From positions 1 to 30,661 of the forward strand of contig CAKUIM010000028.1 in assembly GCA_934660965.1 (NCBI GenBank): a stretch of 30,661 bases of DNA, read 5' to 3'. The notes below the pieces were generated by a model that worked only from the letters and a program-made list of their open reading frames with translations, had not been told where the DNA came from and did not search any database. Positions 1-6,203 of the stretch are shown here, piece after piece. The translations under genes and the position numbers were made by a program. Source of the DNA: an uncultured Oscillospiraceae bacterium. GTDB taxonomy: Bacteria; Bacillota; Clostridia; Oscillospirales; Oscillospiraceae. The first letter of the stretch is position 1. Each line of letters opens with the position of its first letter.

Positions 1-22
1 GCGGCGGCAGCGGCCCCTCTCC

Positions 23-67
23 AAAAAACACCAGGCCCCCAGCCGTCCTACATCGCGGCTGGGGGCC
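23..67 (-). terminator. Intrinsic terminator of the 5'-end RNA unit
   Basis: A 12-bp perfect stem (34-45 pairing with 56-67, 10-nt loop) is followed on the minus strand by TGGTG and a run of six T (23-28). Confidence 0.8.
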
Positions 68-273
68 TACTCCTGGTGGTTCTGATGTTCCAATGGACAC
101 TACCTACTCTTTCCTGCGATTTGCCTTGGGGGTCCGCCTGAAACCGCCTGCTCATCGTTTCTTCAAACTGTGAACATCTCTGATTTCCGTCTTTTGCAAT
201 GCTTTTGCTTCGAGGGTCGATCAACTGTTCTTTTGCTTACTCAAGCGTGTTTGGAACTTTCTGAGGCTGCGTT

Positions 274-327
274 TCAATCCGCGCTCCCAATGGCGAAAGA
301 TTCGGGATTCCAATTTAACCGGTACAT
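274..327 (-). CDS. Possible 17-residue leader peptide
   Basis: A minus-strand ATG at 327 opens a 17-codon frame (starting MYRLNWNP, ending GSAD) that stops at 274-276. It is preceded at good spacing by a strong Shine-Dalgarno, AGGGGAGGTGA, only about 20 nt after the predicted transcription start. Such a short frame at the 5' end of a terminator-bearing transcript is typical of attenuation leaders. It also overlaps predicted hairpins, so the purine-rich site could simply be part of an RNA fold. No homology is recognised. Confidence 0.25.
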   Translation of the reverse strand: MYRLNWNPESFAIGSAD

Positions 328-347
328 TGGACTCACCTCCCCTTTCT

Positions 348-367
348 GGCTATAATATACTATAGCC
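348..367. repeat. Inverted repeat overlapping the -10 box (possible operator)
   Basis: GGCTATA (348-354) and TATAGCC (361-367) are perfect 7-bp arms around a 6-nt spacer. The repeat is centred on the -10 hexamer and the expected start site. That is where a repressor operator, or a 5'-end hairpin of the transcript, would lie. No regulator gene for it is visible nearby. Confidence 0.5.
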
Positions 368-382
368 GCACGGTTTTGTCAA
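354..382 (-). promoter_or_regulatory. Sigma-A promoter of the 23-347 RNA
   Basis: Read on the minus strand, a perfect -35 TTGACA (377-382) is followed after 17 nt by -10 TATATT (354-359). Expected transcription start is near 347. This is one of the best promoters in the window. Confidence 0.75.
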
Positions 383-409
383 CACCTTTTAGCGAAATAT
401 TCCAAATGT

Positions 410-450
410 TTTTATAAAAGAGCCGCCCGGCTGCACAGCCGGACGGCTCT
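410..450 (-). terminator. Terminator after the PII-like gene
   Basis: The stem AGAGCCG...CGGCTCT with an inner CCGGCTG/CAGCCGG extension (419-450) is followed on the minus strand by TTTTATAAAAAC. It lies about 20 nt past the stop at 473 and ends the GTPase/DUF1538/PII transcription unit. Confidence 0.8.
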
Positions 451-472
451 CGTTCTGTCTGCGGACGGCCGG

Positions 473-1153
473 TCAGTCCAGCCGGGCGGTGTGGTCGATG
501 GGCAGCGCCACCACCGCCGCCTGGGCGGAGGAGCGCAGGCCGTGAAGGCGGTCGATCTCTTCCATGATGCCCCGGCGCAGCTTGTTGGGGGCCACGATGG
601 CCAGCACCTCCTTCTCCGCCTGAAGGGTGATGCCCGCCAGCTTCTCCACCTCGCCGCCGCCGGCAAAGCGGGCACGGATGACCGTTCCGCCCCGGGCGCC
701 CTGGGCGCGGGCGGTGTCCATCACGGCGTCGGTATAGCCGCTGTTGACGGTCACCAAAATGAGACTGTGATGATTTCCCTGCTCCATAATCTGCTCTCCC
801 CTTTCCGGTTCTATCTGCTCAAGCCGGGAAATGCCCACCGCCAGAATGGCGGTCATCCCGGAAATGTCCAGTGTAAAGGCGATGCCCGGCGCGCCCAGCT
901 TGGGCCGGTCGTCGTCCTTGAGGTAGCGCATGAGCTGCCGCATGATGTCCTTGGGGGCGACGGAGGCCACAATGTCCCGCTCCGTCGTGCCGAAGCCCAG
1001 GGTGTCCAGCAGGTGGGACGAGGCCGTCCCCCGCCCGGCGGCCTGCATGTGGTAGCTCACCTTATACTGCCGGTACCGCTCCATCAGGGCGCTGCCCTTG
1101 CCCCGCTCCACAATGGAGATCAGAAGCTGCATCGCGTCGATTGTCTGTGCCAT
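473..1153 (-). CDS. Tandem PII-like (GlnB-family) signalling protein
   Basis: This 226-residue protein appears to contain two PII/GlnB-like ferredoxin-fold domains in tandem, roughly residues 1-105 and 120-215. The second half has the typical PII segment GARGGTVIRAR followed by a KEVLAIVAP strand. The first half has the equivalent AAGRGTASSHLLDTLGFG segment and VASVAPKDIMRQLM. PII proteins are trimeric sensors that bind nucleotides and 2-oxoglutarate and control partner proteins, often membrane transporters. The gene starts 6 nt after the stop of the DUF1538 membrane protein, and its GGGAGGAG ribosome site overlaps that stop, so the two are translationally linked. A PII-type protein next to DUF1538 suggests it gates that putative transporter (inference). 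The classical T-loop uridylylation tyrosine cannot be assigned by eye. Confidence 0.8.
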   Translation of the reverse strand: MAQTIDAMQLLISIVERGKGSALMERYRQYKVSYHMQAAGRGTASSHLLDTLGFGTTERDIVASVAPKDIMRQLMRYLKDDDRPKLGAPGIAFTLDISGMTAILAVGISRLEQIEPERGEQIMEQGNHHSLILVTVNSGYTDAVMDTARAQGARGGTVIRARFAGGGEVEKLAGITLQAEKEVLAIVAPNKLRRGIMEEIDRLHGLRSSAQAAVVALPIDHTARLD

Positions 1154-1159
1154 TGCCGC

Positions 1160-2686
1160 TCACTCCTCCCAATAGATCACGCCGTGCTCCAGCTGCTCCA
1201 GCTCCTCCCGGACGGCCGAGCGCAGGGCACGCTGGTCGCTCCGGACGCGGAGGCGGCTGTAAAGCCCCAGAAGCTGAATGGTACACGGCGGCGTCATGGC
1301 TACCAGGGCCACAATGCCGAAGGCGTCGGTGAGTACGTTGCCCCCCACCGCCTCGCAGGCCCCCATGGCAAGGGGCAGCAGAAAGGTGGTGGTCATGGGG
1401 CCGGAGGCCACGCCGCCCGAGTCGAAGGCCACGCCGGTGAAGATCTGGGGCACAAAGAAGGTCAGCGCCAGGGCGGTGGCGTAGCCAGGCACCAGAAACC
1501 ACATGATGGAGATGCCGGTGAGGATGCGCACCATGGCAAGGCCCACCGACAGCGCGATGCCTGCGGAGAGGGCCGCGTTGATGGACTTCTGGGTGATGGC
1601 GCCGTTGGAGAGCTCCTCCACCTGATGGGCCAGCACCCGCACCGCCGGCTCCGCCCGGACGATGAAGTAGCCCACCAGCGCCCCGATGGGCACCAGCAGC
1701 CAGCGCAGGCGCCCGGCGGCCAGCGTGGCCCCGATGGTGGCTCCCGCGGGCATAAAGCCCACGTTCACCCCCACAAGGAAGAGCACAAGGCCCACATAGG
1801 TATACATAAGGCCCACGCACATCCGCCCGAGCTGGTGGGGCCGGAAGCGCCGGAACACCAGCTGGAACAGGGCAAAGAGCACGACGATGGGCAGCACCGC
1901 CAGCGCCACCTCCCGGATGTAGACCGGCCCCTCCCGCAGGAAGAAAGCGGCGGCCTCCCGGGTGGTGGCCACCTCGGGCACCGTCACCGGCGTATAGGCC
2001 GCGTCCATCCCCGGGGAGGCGATGCCCAGAATCATCACCGCCAGGATGGGGCCGATGGAGCACAGCGCGATCAGGCCGAAGGAGTCGCTGCCGGCGTTTT
2101 TATCGCTTCGGATGGCGGCCATGCCGATACCCAGGGCCATGATAAAGGGCACGGTAATGGGCCCGGTGGTCACGCCGCCCGAATCAAAGGCCACGGGGAC
2201 AAAATCCCCTGGGGCAAAAATGGACAGCACAAACACAAGCCCGTAAAAGAAAATCAGGGTATAGGACAGCGGAATGTTGAGCAGCATGCGTGCCTGGGCA
2301 AGGGCCAGGAACACCCCCACCCCCAGGGCCACCGCCAGAATCAGCTGAAGATTGGGCACCGTGGGCAGCTGTTGGGCCAGCACCTGAAGGTCGGGCTCCG
2401 CCACCGTCACCACCACGCCCAGCACAAAGCACGCCGCCAGCGGGATGGCGATCCGCCGGGACTTGCTGATTTCCACGCCGATGCCGTCCCCCATGGGGAT
2501 CATGGACATGTCGACGCCGATAGAGAAAAAGCCCATCCCCAGCACCAGCAGAAGCGCCCCGAAGAGGAAGAGAACCAGGGTGCCCGGCGTGAGGGGGGCA
2601 ATGGTTACGCTGATGACCAGGACGATGCCCGTAATGGGCAGCACCGCCGAGAGGGATTCCTTGATTTTACCGATCAATGCCTGCAA
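1160..2686 (-). CDS. DUF1538 family integral membrane protein with internal duplication
   Basis: About 508 residues, strongly hydrophobic with many membrane segments, matching the DUF1538 family of unknown function. The chain is duplicated. The motif FDSGGVxxGPxT occurs at residues 167-178 and again at 421-432. Each copy is preceded by an AEPxxxVLAxQ segment (97-105 and 345-355) and followed by an (S/T)DxFGxxAL segment. Such paired re-entrant-like motifs are common in transporters, so a transport role is inferred. I chose a TTG start at 2686: AAGGAG stands 8 nt upstream, and the 39 codons further upstream encode a non-hydrophobic, frame-shadow-like sequence. The tandem PII-like gene follows 6 nt downstream, and the TetM-like/NYN gene ends about 130 nt upstream on the same strand. 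Confidence 0.8.
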   Translation of the reverse strand: MQALIGKIKESLSAVLPITGIVLVISVTIAPLTPGTLVLFLFGALLLVLGMGFFSIGVDMSMIPMGDGIGVEISKSRRIAIPLAACFVLGVVVTVAEPDLQVLAQQLPTVPNLQLILAVALGVGVFLALAQARMLLNIPLSYTLIFFYGLVFVLSIFAPGDFVPVAFDSGGVTTGPITVPFIMALGIGMAAIRSDKNAGSDSFGLIALCSIGPILAVMILGIASPGMDAAYTPVTVPEVATTREAAAFFLREGPVYIREVALAVLPIVVLFALFQLVFRRFRPHQLGRMCVGLMYTYVGLVLFLVGVNVGFMPAGATIGATLAAGRLRWLLVPIGALVGYFIVRAEPAVRVLAHQVEELSNGAITQKSINAALSAGIALSVGLAMVRILTGISIMWFLVPGYATALALTFFVPQIFTGVAFDSGGVASGPMTTTFLLPLAMGACEAVGGNVLTDAFGIVALVAMTPPCTIQLLGLYSRLRVRSDQRALRSAVREELEQLEHGVIYWEE

Positions 2687-2759
2687 GAGGTCTGCTCCTT
2701 TCCTGCCCGGAACTCCCGCTTCCCCGCGGTGCGGGGGGCGATGCCGTCCGGCACGAAAA

Positions 2760-2776
2760 ATATGTGATACACATAT
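2760..2776. repeat. Perfect palindrome at the DUF1538 promoter (candidate operator)
   Basis: ATATGTG (2760-2766), ATA, CACATAT (2770-2776): 7-bp perfect arms around 3 nt, immediately downstream of the putative -10 of the DUF1538 gene. The size and position fit an operator for a dimeric repressor. I do not recognise the regulator. Confidence 0.45.
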
Positions 2777-2779
2777 ATT

Positions 2780-2810
2780 ATCATAGTCTTCAGAATCCAG
2801 CAATATGCAA
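2780..2810 (-). promoter_or_regulatory. Possible promoter of the DUF1538-PII pair
   Basis: On the minus strand TTGCAT (2805-2810) is followed after 19 nt by TATGAT (2780-2785). Overlapping alternatives are GATAAT and TAATAT. Spacing is imperfect, but this is the only AT-rich stretch between two GC-rich genes, and no terminator separates the pair from the upstream GTPase gene. Confidence 0.4.
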
Positions 2811-2815
2811 TTCTT

Positions 2816-5407
2816 TCAATTCTGGGCGGGCGGGGCGCTCAGATGCGCGCCGATCTGCCGCCGGGCCTCCCGGATCTCGTGCTCCAGCTCCCGGGCGGAG
2901 ACACGCACCGCGCCGTGACCCAGGATGATAAGCTGCTCCAGCCCGTCGGAGGTGGCCACCCGCACCCGGTTTTGCCGGGCAATCTGATAGGTGGCCTTTT
3001 CGATATACATGTCCGCCGTCTCCGCCTCTTTGGTGTAGATGACGTGAATGTTGCGGTATTTCTCCGCGCTGCCCGGACTGCCCTTTACCTTATAAGCGTC
3101 GAACACCAGGATCACATGGCAGTTCCGCCAGCCCTGATAGTTGCACAGAATGTCCATAAGCCGCTGCCGGGCGCCGTCCAGGTCGTCCCGGGCGAGGATC
3201 TTGAGCTCGTCCCAGGCGTGGATGATGTTGTAGCCGTCCACCAGCAGGTACTCCTCCCCCGCCTGCCGGGGCTTGAGGCCCTTCCAGGGCTTTTCCGCCC
3301 GCTTGGGCGCCCGGGGGGCGGGGTCGAAGGCCCGGGCCTTGATGGGGCCGTAGGTGCGCACGAAGATGGCCTCCAGCTCCCGCTCCATGCGCGCGCTTGC
3401 CTCATAGCCCGATTCCTGCCGGCGCTGCGGCGCGGCCGGGGCCTTTTCCGGCTGCGCCGGCTTCTCCCCGGGGGCGCGCCAGCCGCTGTCCACCTGCATA
3501 TGGGCGCGCACCTCGTTCCAGGGCACCGTCACCCCGGCGCCGCCGGAGCAGAACACAGAGTCGGCGGGGTTTTCAAGGTCCCGGTCGGGGTCGTAGCCGA
3601 TGCGCACGGCTATCTGCTGGGCGTCCCGGCAGGGCTCATAGCCCCGCAGCACGCAGGTCAGCCGCCCCAGCCCCCGGGTATAGGCGGCCACCTCGGTCCA
3701 GTAATCCCCCAGGGCCTCCACCGGGACGCTGCCGGTCAGGCACGCGCCCTTTTCCGTGCGCTGGGCGGGCTCGAACCGGCCGCCCATGCGCTGGATGTCC
3801 GTCATGGCCCGGCCAAGGCTCCCCTCCGGCAGCTCCAGCGTAAAGTCGTACCACGGCTCCAGCAGGACGCTCTGGGCCATGCGCAGGCCCTGGCGCACCG
3901 CCCGGTATACCGCCTGGCGGAAGTCGCCTCCCTCGGTGTGCTTGAGGTGGGCCCGGCCGGTGAGCAGCACAAGGCGCATGTCCGTAATGGGCGCGCCGGT
4001 GAGCACCCCTACATGCTGCCGCTCGGCCAGGTGGGTGAGGATGAGCCGCTGCCAGTGGCCGGAGAGCACGTCCTCCGGGCAGATGGTGGCGTATTCAAGG
4101 CCCGAGCCGGGGGGCAGCGGCTCCAGCAGCAGATGGACCTCCGCATAGTGGCGCAGGGGCTCGTAATGCCCAACCCCTTCCACCGGCGCGGCGATGGTCT
4201 CCTTATAGACGATGCTGCCCGGCCCGAACTGCACGGAAAGGCCGAAGCGGTCGGCCAAAAAGCGGGCGAGCACTCCCCGCTGAATCTCGCCCATCAATCG
4301 CACATGGATCTCGCCAAGCTGCTCGTTCCAGGCAACGCGCAGCTGCGGGTCCTCGTCCTCCAGCTGACGCAGGGCGGCGAGCAGGGCGTGGATGTCTCCC
4401 CCCGCCGCGGGCAGCACCTGACAGGTGAGCACCGGCTCGAGCACCGGCGGCGGGCAGGCCCCCTCCGCCCCCAGGCCCTGGCCGGGCCGGGTTTGGCTAA
4501 GGCCGGTGACGGCGCACACCGCCCCCGCCGGGGCCTGCTCCACGGGGACATACTTCGCCCCGGAGTAGATGCGCAGCTGGTTGACCTTCTCCTCCCACCC
4601 CGGCTCCCCGCCGCCGCGCACCGCCGTGCGCACCCGCAGCGTGCCGCCGGTGACGCGCAGCCAGGTCAGCCGCTCGCCCCGCTCATCCCGGCTGATCTTG
4701 AACACCCGGGCGCCGAAGGCCTCCGGCCAGTCGGGCTCCAGGGTATAGCGGCACAGGCCGTCGAGCAGCCCGTCCACGCCGTCGAGCCGGAGGGCCGAGC
4801 CGAAGAAGCAGGGAAACAGCTGCCGCCGGACGATGAGGGCGGCAAGGTCTGCGTCGTCAAGGCCCTCTCCGGCAAGGTGGCGCTCCAAAAGCTCCTCGCT
4901 GCACAGCGCGGCCTGCTCCAAAAGGGCGTCCCGGCCGCCGCTGAAATCCGCGCAGCCGTCGGAGAGCCGCCGGCGCAGCTGCTCCAGAAGGGCCTGCCGG
5001 TCGGTCCCGGGCTGGTCCATCTTATTGATAAAAAGGAAGGTGGGGATGCCCTGCCCCTCCAGAAGGCGCCAGAGGGTCAGGGTGTGACCCTGGACGCCGT
5101 CCGCGCCGCTTACCACCAGCACAGCATAGTCGAGCACCTGCAGGGTGCGCTCCATCTCGGCGGAGAAGTCCGTGTGGCCGGGGGTATCGAGCAGCGTGAG
5201 CTCCACGTCCTTCCACACCGCCCGGGCCTGCTTTGAGAGGATGGTAATGCCCCGCTCCCGCTCCTGGGCCTCGCTGTCGAGCAGAGTGTCGCCGTGGTCC
5301 ACCCGGCCCAGGCTGCGCCGGGCGCCGGAGCGGTAGAGGATGGCCTCGGAGAGGGTGGTTTTGCCCGCGTCCACGTGGGCCAGGATGCCGATGGTCAGTT
5401 TTTTCAT
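2816..5407 (-). CDS. TetM/EF-G-like ribosomal GTPase fused to a YacP/Rae1-like NYN endoribonuclease domain
   Basis: 863 residues in two parts. Residues 1 to about 640 are a translation-factor GTPase of the TetM/TetO/TetW type: P-loop AHVDAGKTT at 10-18, switch RGIT at 52-55, DTPGH at 74-78, NKMD at 128-131, then EF-G-like domains II to V. A charged Pro/Ala-rich linker (about 641-719) leads to a C-terminal NYN/PIN-like nuclease domain (720 to about 855). This domain shows VDGYN (Asp724), VFDAY (Asp770), TKEAETAD (Asp799) and TSD (Asp821), the acidic set of the YacP/Rae1 family. Classical TetM proteins are about 640 residues and lack this domain. B. subtilis Rae1 cuts mRNA in the ribosomal A site, and TetM-type GTPases act at the A site. 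The fusion therefore suggests ribosome-coupled mRNA cleavage or rescue (inference). Tetracycline resistance should not be assumed. Start ATG 5407 follows a GAGGGGGG site. Confidence 0.88.
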   Translation of the reverse strand: MKKLTIGILAHVDAGKTTLSEAILYRSGARRSLGRVDHGDTLLDSEAQERERGITILSKQARAVWKDVELTLLDTPGHTDFSAEMERTLQVLDYAVLVVSGADGVQGHTLTLWRLLEGQGIPTFLFINKMDQPGTDRQALLEQLRRRLSDGCADFSGGRDALLEQAALCSEELLERHLAGEGLDDADLAALIVRRQLFPCFFGSALRLDGVDGLLDGLCRYTLEPDWPEAFGARVFKISRDERGERLTWLRVTGGTLRVRTAVRGGGEPGWEEKVNQLRIYSGAKYVPVEQAPAGAVCAVTGLSQTRPGQGLGAEGACPPPVLEPVLTCQVLPAAGGDIHALLAALRQLEDEDPQLRVAWNEQLGEIHVRLMGEIQRGVLARFLADRFGLSVQFGPGSIVYKETIAAPVEGVGHYEPLRHYAEVHLLLEPLPPGSGLEYATICPEDVLSGHWQRLILTHLAERQHVGVLTGAPITDMRLVLLTGRAHLKHTEGGDFRQAVYRAVRQGLRMAQSVLLEPWYDFTLELPEGSLGRAMTDIQRMGGRFEPAQRTEKGACLTGSVPVEALGDYWTEVAAYTRGLGRLTCVLRGYEPCRDAQQIAVRIGYDPDRDLENPADSVFCSGGAGVTVPWNEVRAHMQVDSGWRAPGEKPAQPEKAPAAPQRRQESGYEASARMERELEAIFVRTYGPIKARAFDPAPRAPKRAEKPWKGLKPRQAGEEYLLVDGYNIIHAWDELKILARDDLDGARQRLMDILCNYQGWRNCHVILVFDAYKVKGSPGSAEKYRNIHVIYTKEAETADMYIEKATYQIARQNRVRVATSDGLEQLIILGHGAVRVSARELEHEIREARRQIGAHLSAPPAQN

Positions 5408-5446
5408 GGTTCCCCCCTCTCCGGCCGCGGCGCGGCCTTTTTTCTT

Positions 5447-5476
5447 ATTCTACCACAGCACCGCCCCGCCGCACAA
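5447..5476 (-). promoter_or_regulatory. Promoter of the GTPase-NYN gene
   Basis: Minus strand TTGTGC (5471-5476), 18-nt spacer, TAGAAT (5447-5452) with an upstream TGG that makes an extended -10. It begins directly after the terminator of the RHH gene. Between it and the start codon is a short GC palindrome (about 5422-5436). Confidence 0.5.
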
Positions 5477-5507
5477 CAAAAACCGCCGGAGCGGCGGCTC
5501 CGGCGGT
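5477..5507 (-). terminator. Terminator of the RHH gene
   Basis: A 9-bp stem, ACCGCCGGA/TCCGGCGGT (5482-5490 with 5499-5507), is followed on the minus strand by five T. It lies about 100 nt beyond the RHH stop at 5605 and insulates the GTPase promoter. Confidence 0.75.
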
Positions 5508-5604
5508 CTGGCGCGGCAAAAAGAGGATCCTGGCGCGGATTCAAAATAACAAGGTGTACGCATATCGGCGCCCGGCGCATCCGGGCGGGGCTGTGCCGGG
5601 CGGC

Positions 5605-5772
5605 TTACTCCTCCATCGTCCCGTACTGCCGGGCGATTCGCTCCAGGTGGGCCTTGAGTACCAAATTGATGTAACTGGACAGGGAGCGGTCCTCCGTTTC
5701 GGCAAGCTGTCGCGTCTGCTCCAGCACGGGCAGGTCCAGGACGATGCTGACGGATTTCTTCAGCGGCTTCAT
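5605..5772 (-). CDS. Small ribbon-helix-helix (CopG/Arc-type) DNA-binding protein
   Basis: 55 residues with a beta-strand KKSVSIVLDL and two helices (PVLEQTRQLAETEDRS and LSSYINLVLKAHLERIARQ), the ribbon-helix-helix pattern of CopG/Arc/MetJ-type dimeric repressors. I place the start at ATG 5772, with GAAAGGGGTGAT at good spacing. An upstream TTG at 5796 would overlap that ribosome site. It faces the small gene at 5881 divergently, and 10-bp direct repeats lie between them. It therefore probably regulates that gene and perhaps itself. RHH proteins often serve as antitoxins, but no toxin partner is recognised here. Confidence 0.75.
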   Translation of the reverse strand: MKPLKKSVSIVLDLPVLEQTRQLAETEDRSLSSYINLVLKAHLERIARQYGTMEE

Positions 5773-5821
5773 GTTCCGATCACCCCTTTCGGCCAATCAT
5801 ACTATTTTTTACGAATTCCAT

Positions 5822-5850
5822 TTGACTGTTCATGGAAAATCGTGTAAATT
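5822..5850 (+). promoter_or_regulatory. Promoter of the small gene at 5881
   Basis: TTGACT (5822-5827), 17-nt spacer, TAAATT (5845-5850). The first two 10-bp repeats overlap the -10 box, so binding there should block transcription. Confidence 0.65.
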
Positions 5851-5869
5851 AGTGTAAAATCGTGTCGAA
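5840..5869. repeat. Three 10-bp direct repeats in the RHH/small-ORF intergenic region
   Basis: Three consecutive 10-mers, TCGTGTAAAT (5840), TAGTGTAAAA (5850) and TCGTGTCGAA (5860), share the core (C/A)GTGT. A 10-bp period puts each core on the same DNA face. RHH repressors typically bind such phased arrays cooperatively. The array covers the -10 box and expected start of the 5881 gene. Confidence 0.6.
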
Positions 5870-5880
5870 GGTGTGAGGAC

Positions 5881-6090
5881 ATGAATTCAGATCGGTTTGA
5901 AGCGGGTTTTTCCGATTTTTTGGACGGCGCAGACTATGATGCCGGGCAGGACGCCCTGTACAGCCTTGTCCGGGAGGCCTATGCCGCCGGCTGGCGGGCA
6001 GCGGGGGGCGACCCAGGCGCGCTGCCCCAGCGCAGCGGGGAGAAAATCCGCCGCCTGGACATGCCGCCCGGAGGCGGCGGCCCGAAGTAG
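5881..6090 (+). CDS. Small acidic hypothetical protein
   Basis: 69 residues, not recognised. The N-terminal two thirds is acidic and helical-looking (DRFEAGFSDFLDGADYDAGQDALYSLVREAYAAGWRAAGG, given here only as composition: rich in D, A, G and aromatic residues). The C-terminus is basic and then Pro/Gly-rich (MPPGGGGPK). A ribosome site GGTGTGAGG precedes ATG 5881, and a good promoter and a downstream terminator (6160-6192) frame it, supporting a real gene. It is divergent from the RHH gene and probably its target. A toxin role is possible but unsupported by any motif. Confidence 0.55.
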   Translation: MNSDRFEAGFSDFLDGADYDAGQDALYSLVREAYAAGWRAAGGDPGALPQRSGEKIRRLDMPPGGGGPK

Positions 6091-6159
6091 ACGCGGTCCT
6101 CCGGCCAGCGGACAAAGGCGCGGCACAAGGACATGTCCATGCGGTCAGAATGGTATAAA

Positions 6160-6195
6160 AAGCGGCCCGGCACACGATGTGCCGGGCCGCTTTGC
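6160..6195. terminator. Bidirectional terminator between the small gene and murC
   Basis: A 14-bp perfect stem (6161-6174 with 6178-6191, loop CGA) is followed by TTGCTTTT on the plus strand and by TTTTTATACC on the minus strand. It serves both the plus-strand small gene and the convergent murC. Confidence 0.85.
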
Positions 6196-6203
6196 TTTTG
6201 CGG

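Larger units (their letters stand above)
23..347 (-). ncRNA. Candidate structured RNA or attenuated leader with its own promoter and terminator
   Basis: No convincing protein gene lies here, but the minus strand has a full transcription unit of about 325 nt between a consensus promoter (354-382) and an intrinsic terminator (23-67). The transcript has many self-complementary segments: TCCAAT/ATTGGA close to the 5' end, GCTT-GAGT-AAGC, TCGA-CCC-TCGA, GTTT-GAAG-AAAC, and a longer-range pair GATGTTC/GAACATC that encloses the 3' third. The 5' end also carries a strong Shine-Dalgarno and a 17-codon frame, so it could instead be an attenuated leader of a gene beyond position 1. It lacks a T-box AGGGTGG-type motif and an obvious SRP RNA apical loop. 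I cannot name a family. Firmicute orphan RNA families such as raiA are worth comparing, but that is only a guess. Confidence 0.5.

Noticed and set aside
170..355. 61-codon plus-strand frame in the orphan RNA region
   Set aside because: No ribosome site or promoter on that strand, and it runs antisense across the structured RNA unit.
491..2767. Very long plus-strand open frame opposite the DUF1538 and PII-like genes
   Set aside because: His/Gly/Gln/Pro-rich composition with no domain, no ribosome site and full overlap with well-supported minus-strand genes; a high-GC antisense artefact.
2843..5236. Long plus-strand frame opposite the GTPase-NYN gene
   Set aside because: Same antisense artefact pattern; the minus strand has clear GTPase and nuclease motifs.
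2816..5407. Tetracycline resistance gene
   Set aside because: The GTPase part is TetM-like, but the protein has a 220-residue nuclease extension and its similarity to true resistance proteins cannot be judged by eye, so a resistance label is not supported.
5420..5446. GC palindrome followed by TTTTTT on the plus strand near the start of the GTPase gene
   Set aside because: Looks like a plus-strand terminator, but no plus-strand gene ends there. It more likely reflects the minus-strand leader hairpin and A-rich start region.
5840..5869. CRISPR or plasmid iteron array
   Set aside because: Only three imperfect 10-mers without spacers; position over a promoter beside an RHH gene fits an operator better.
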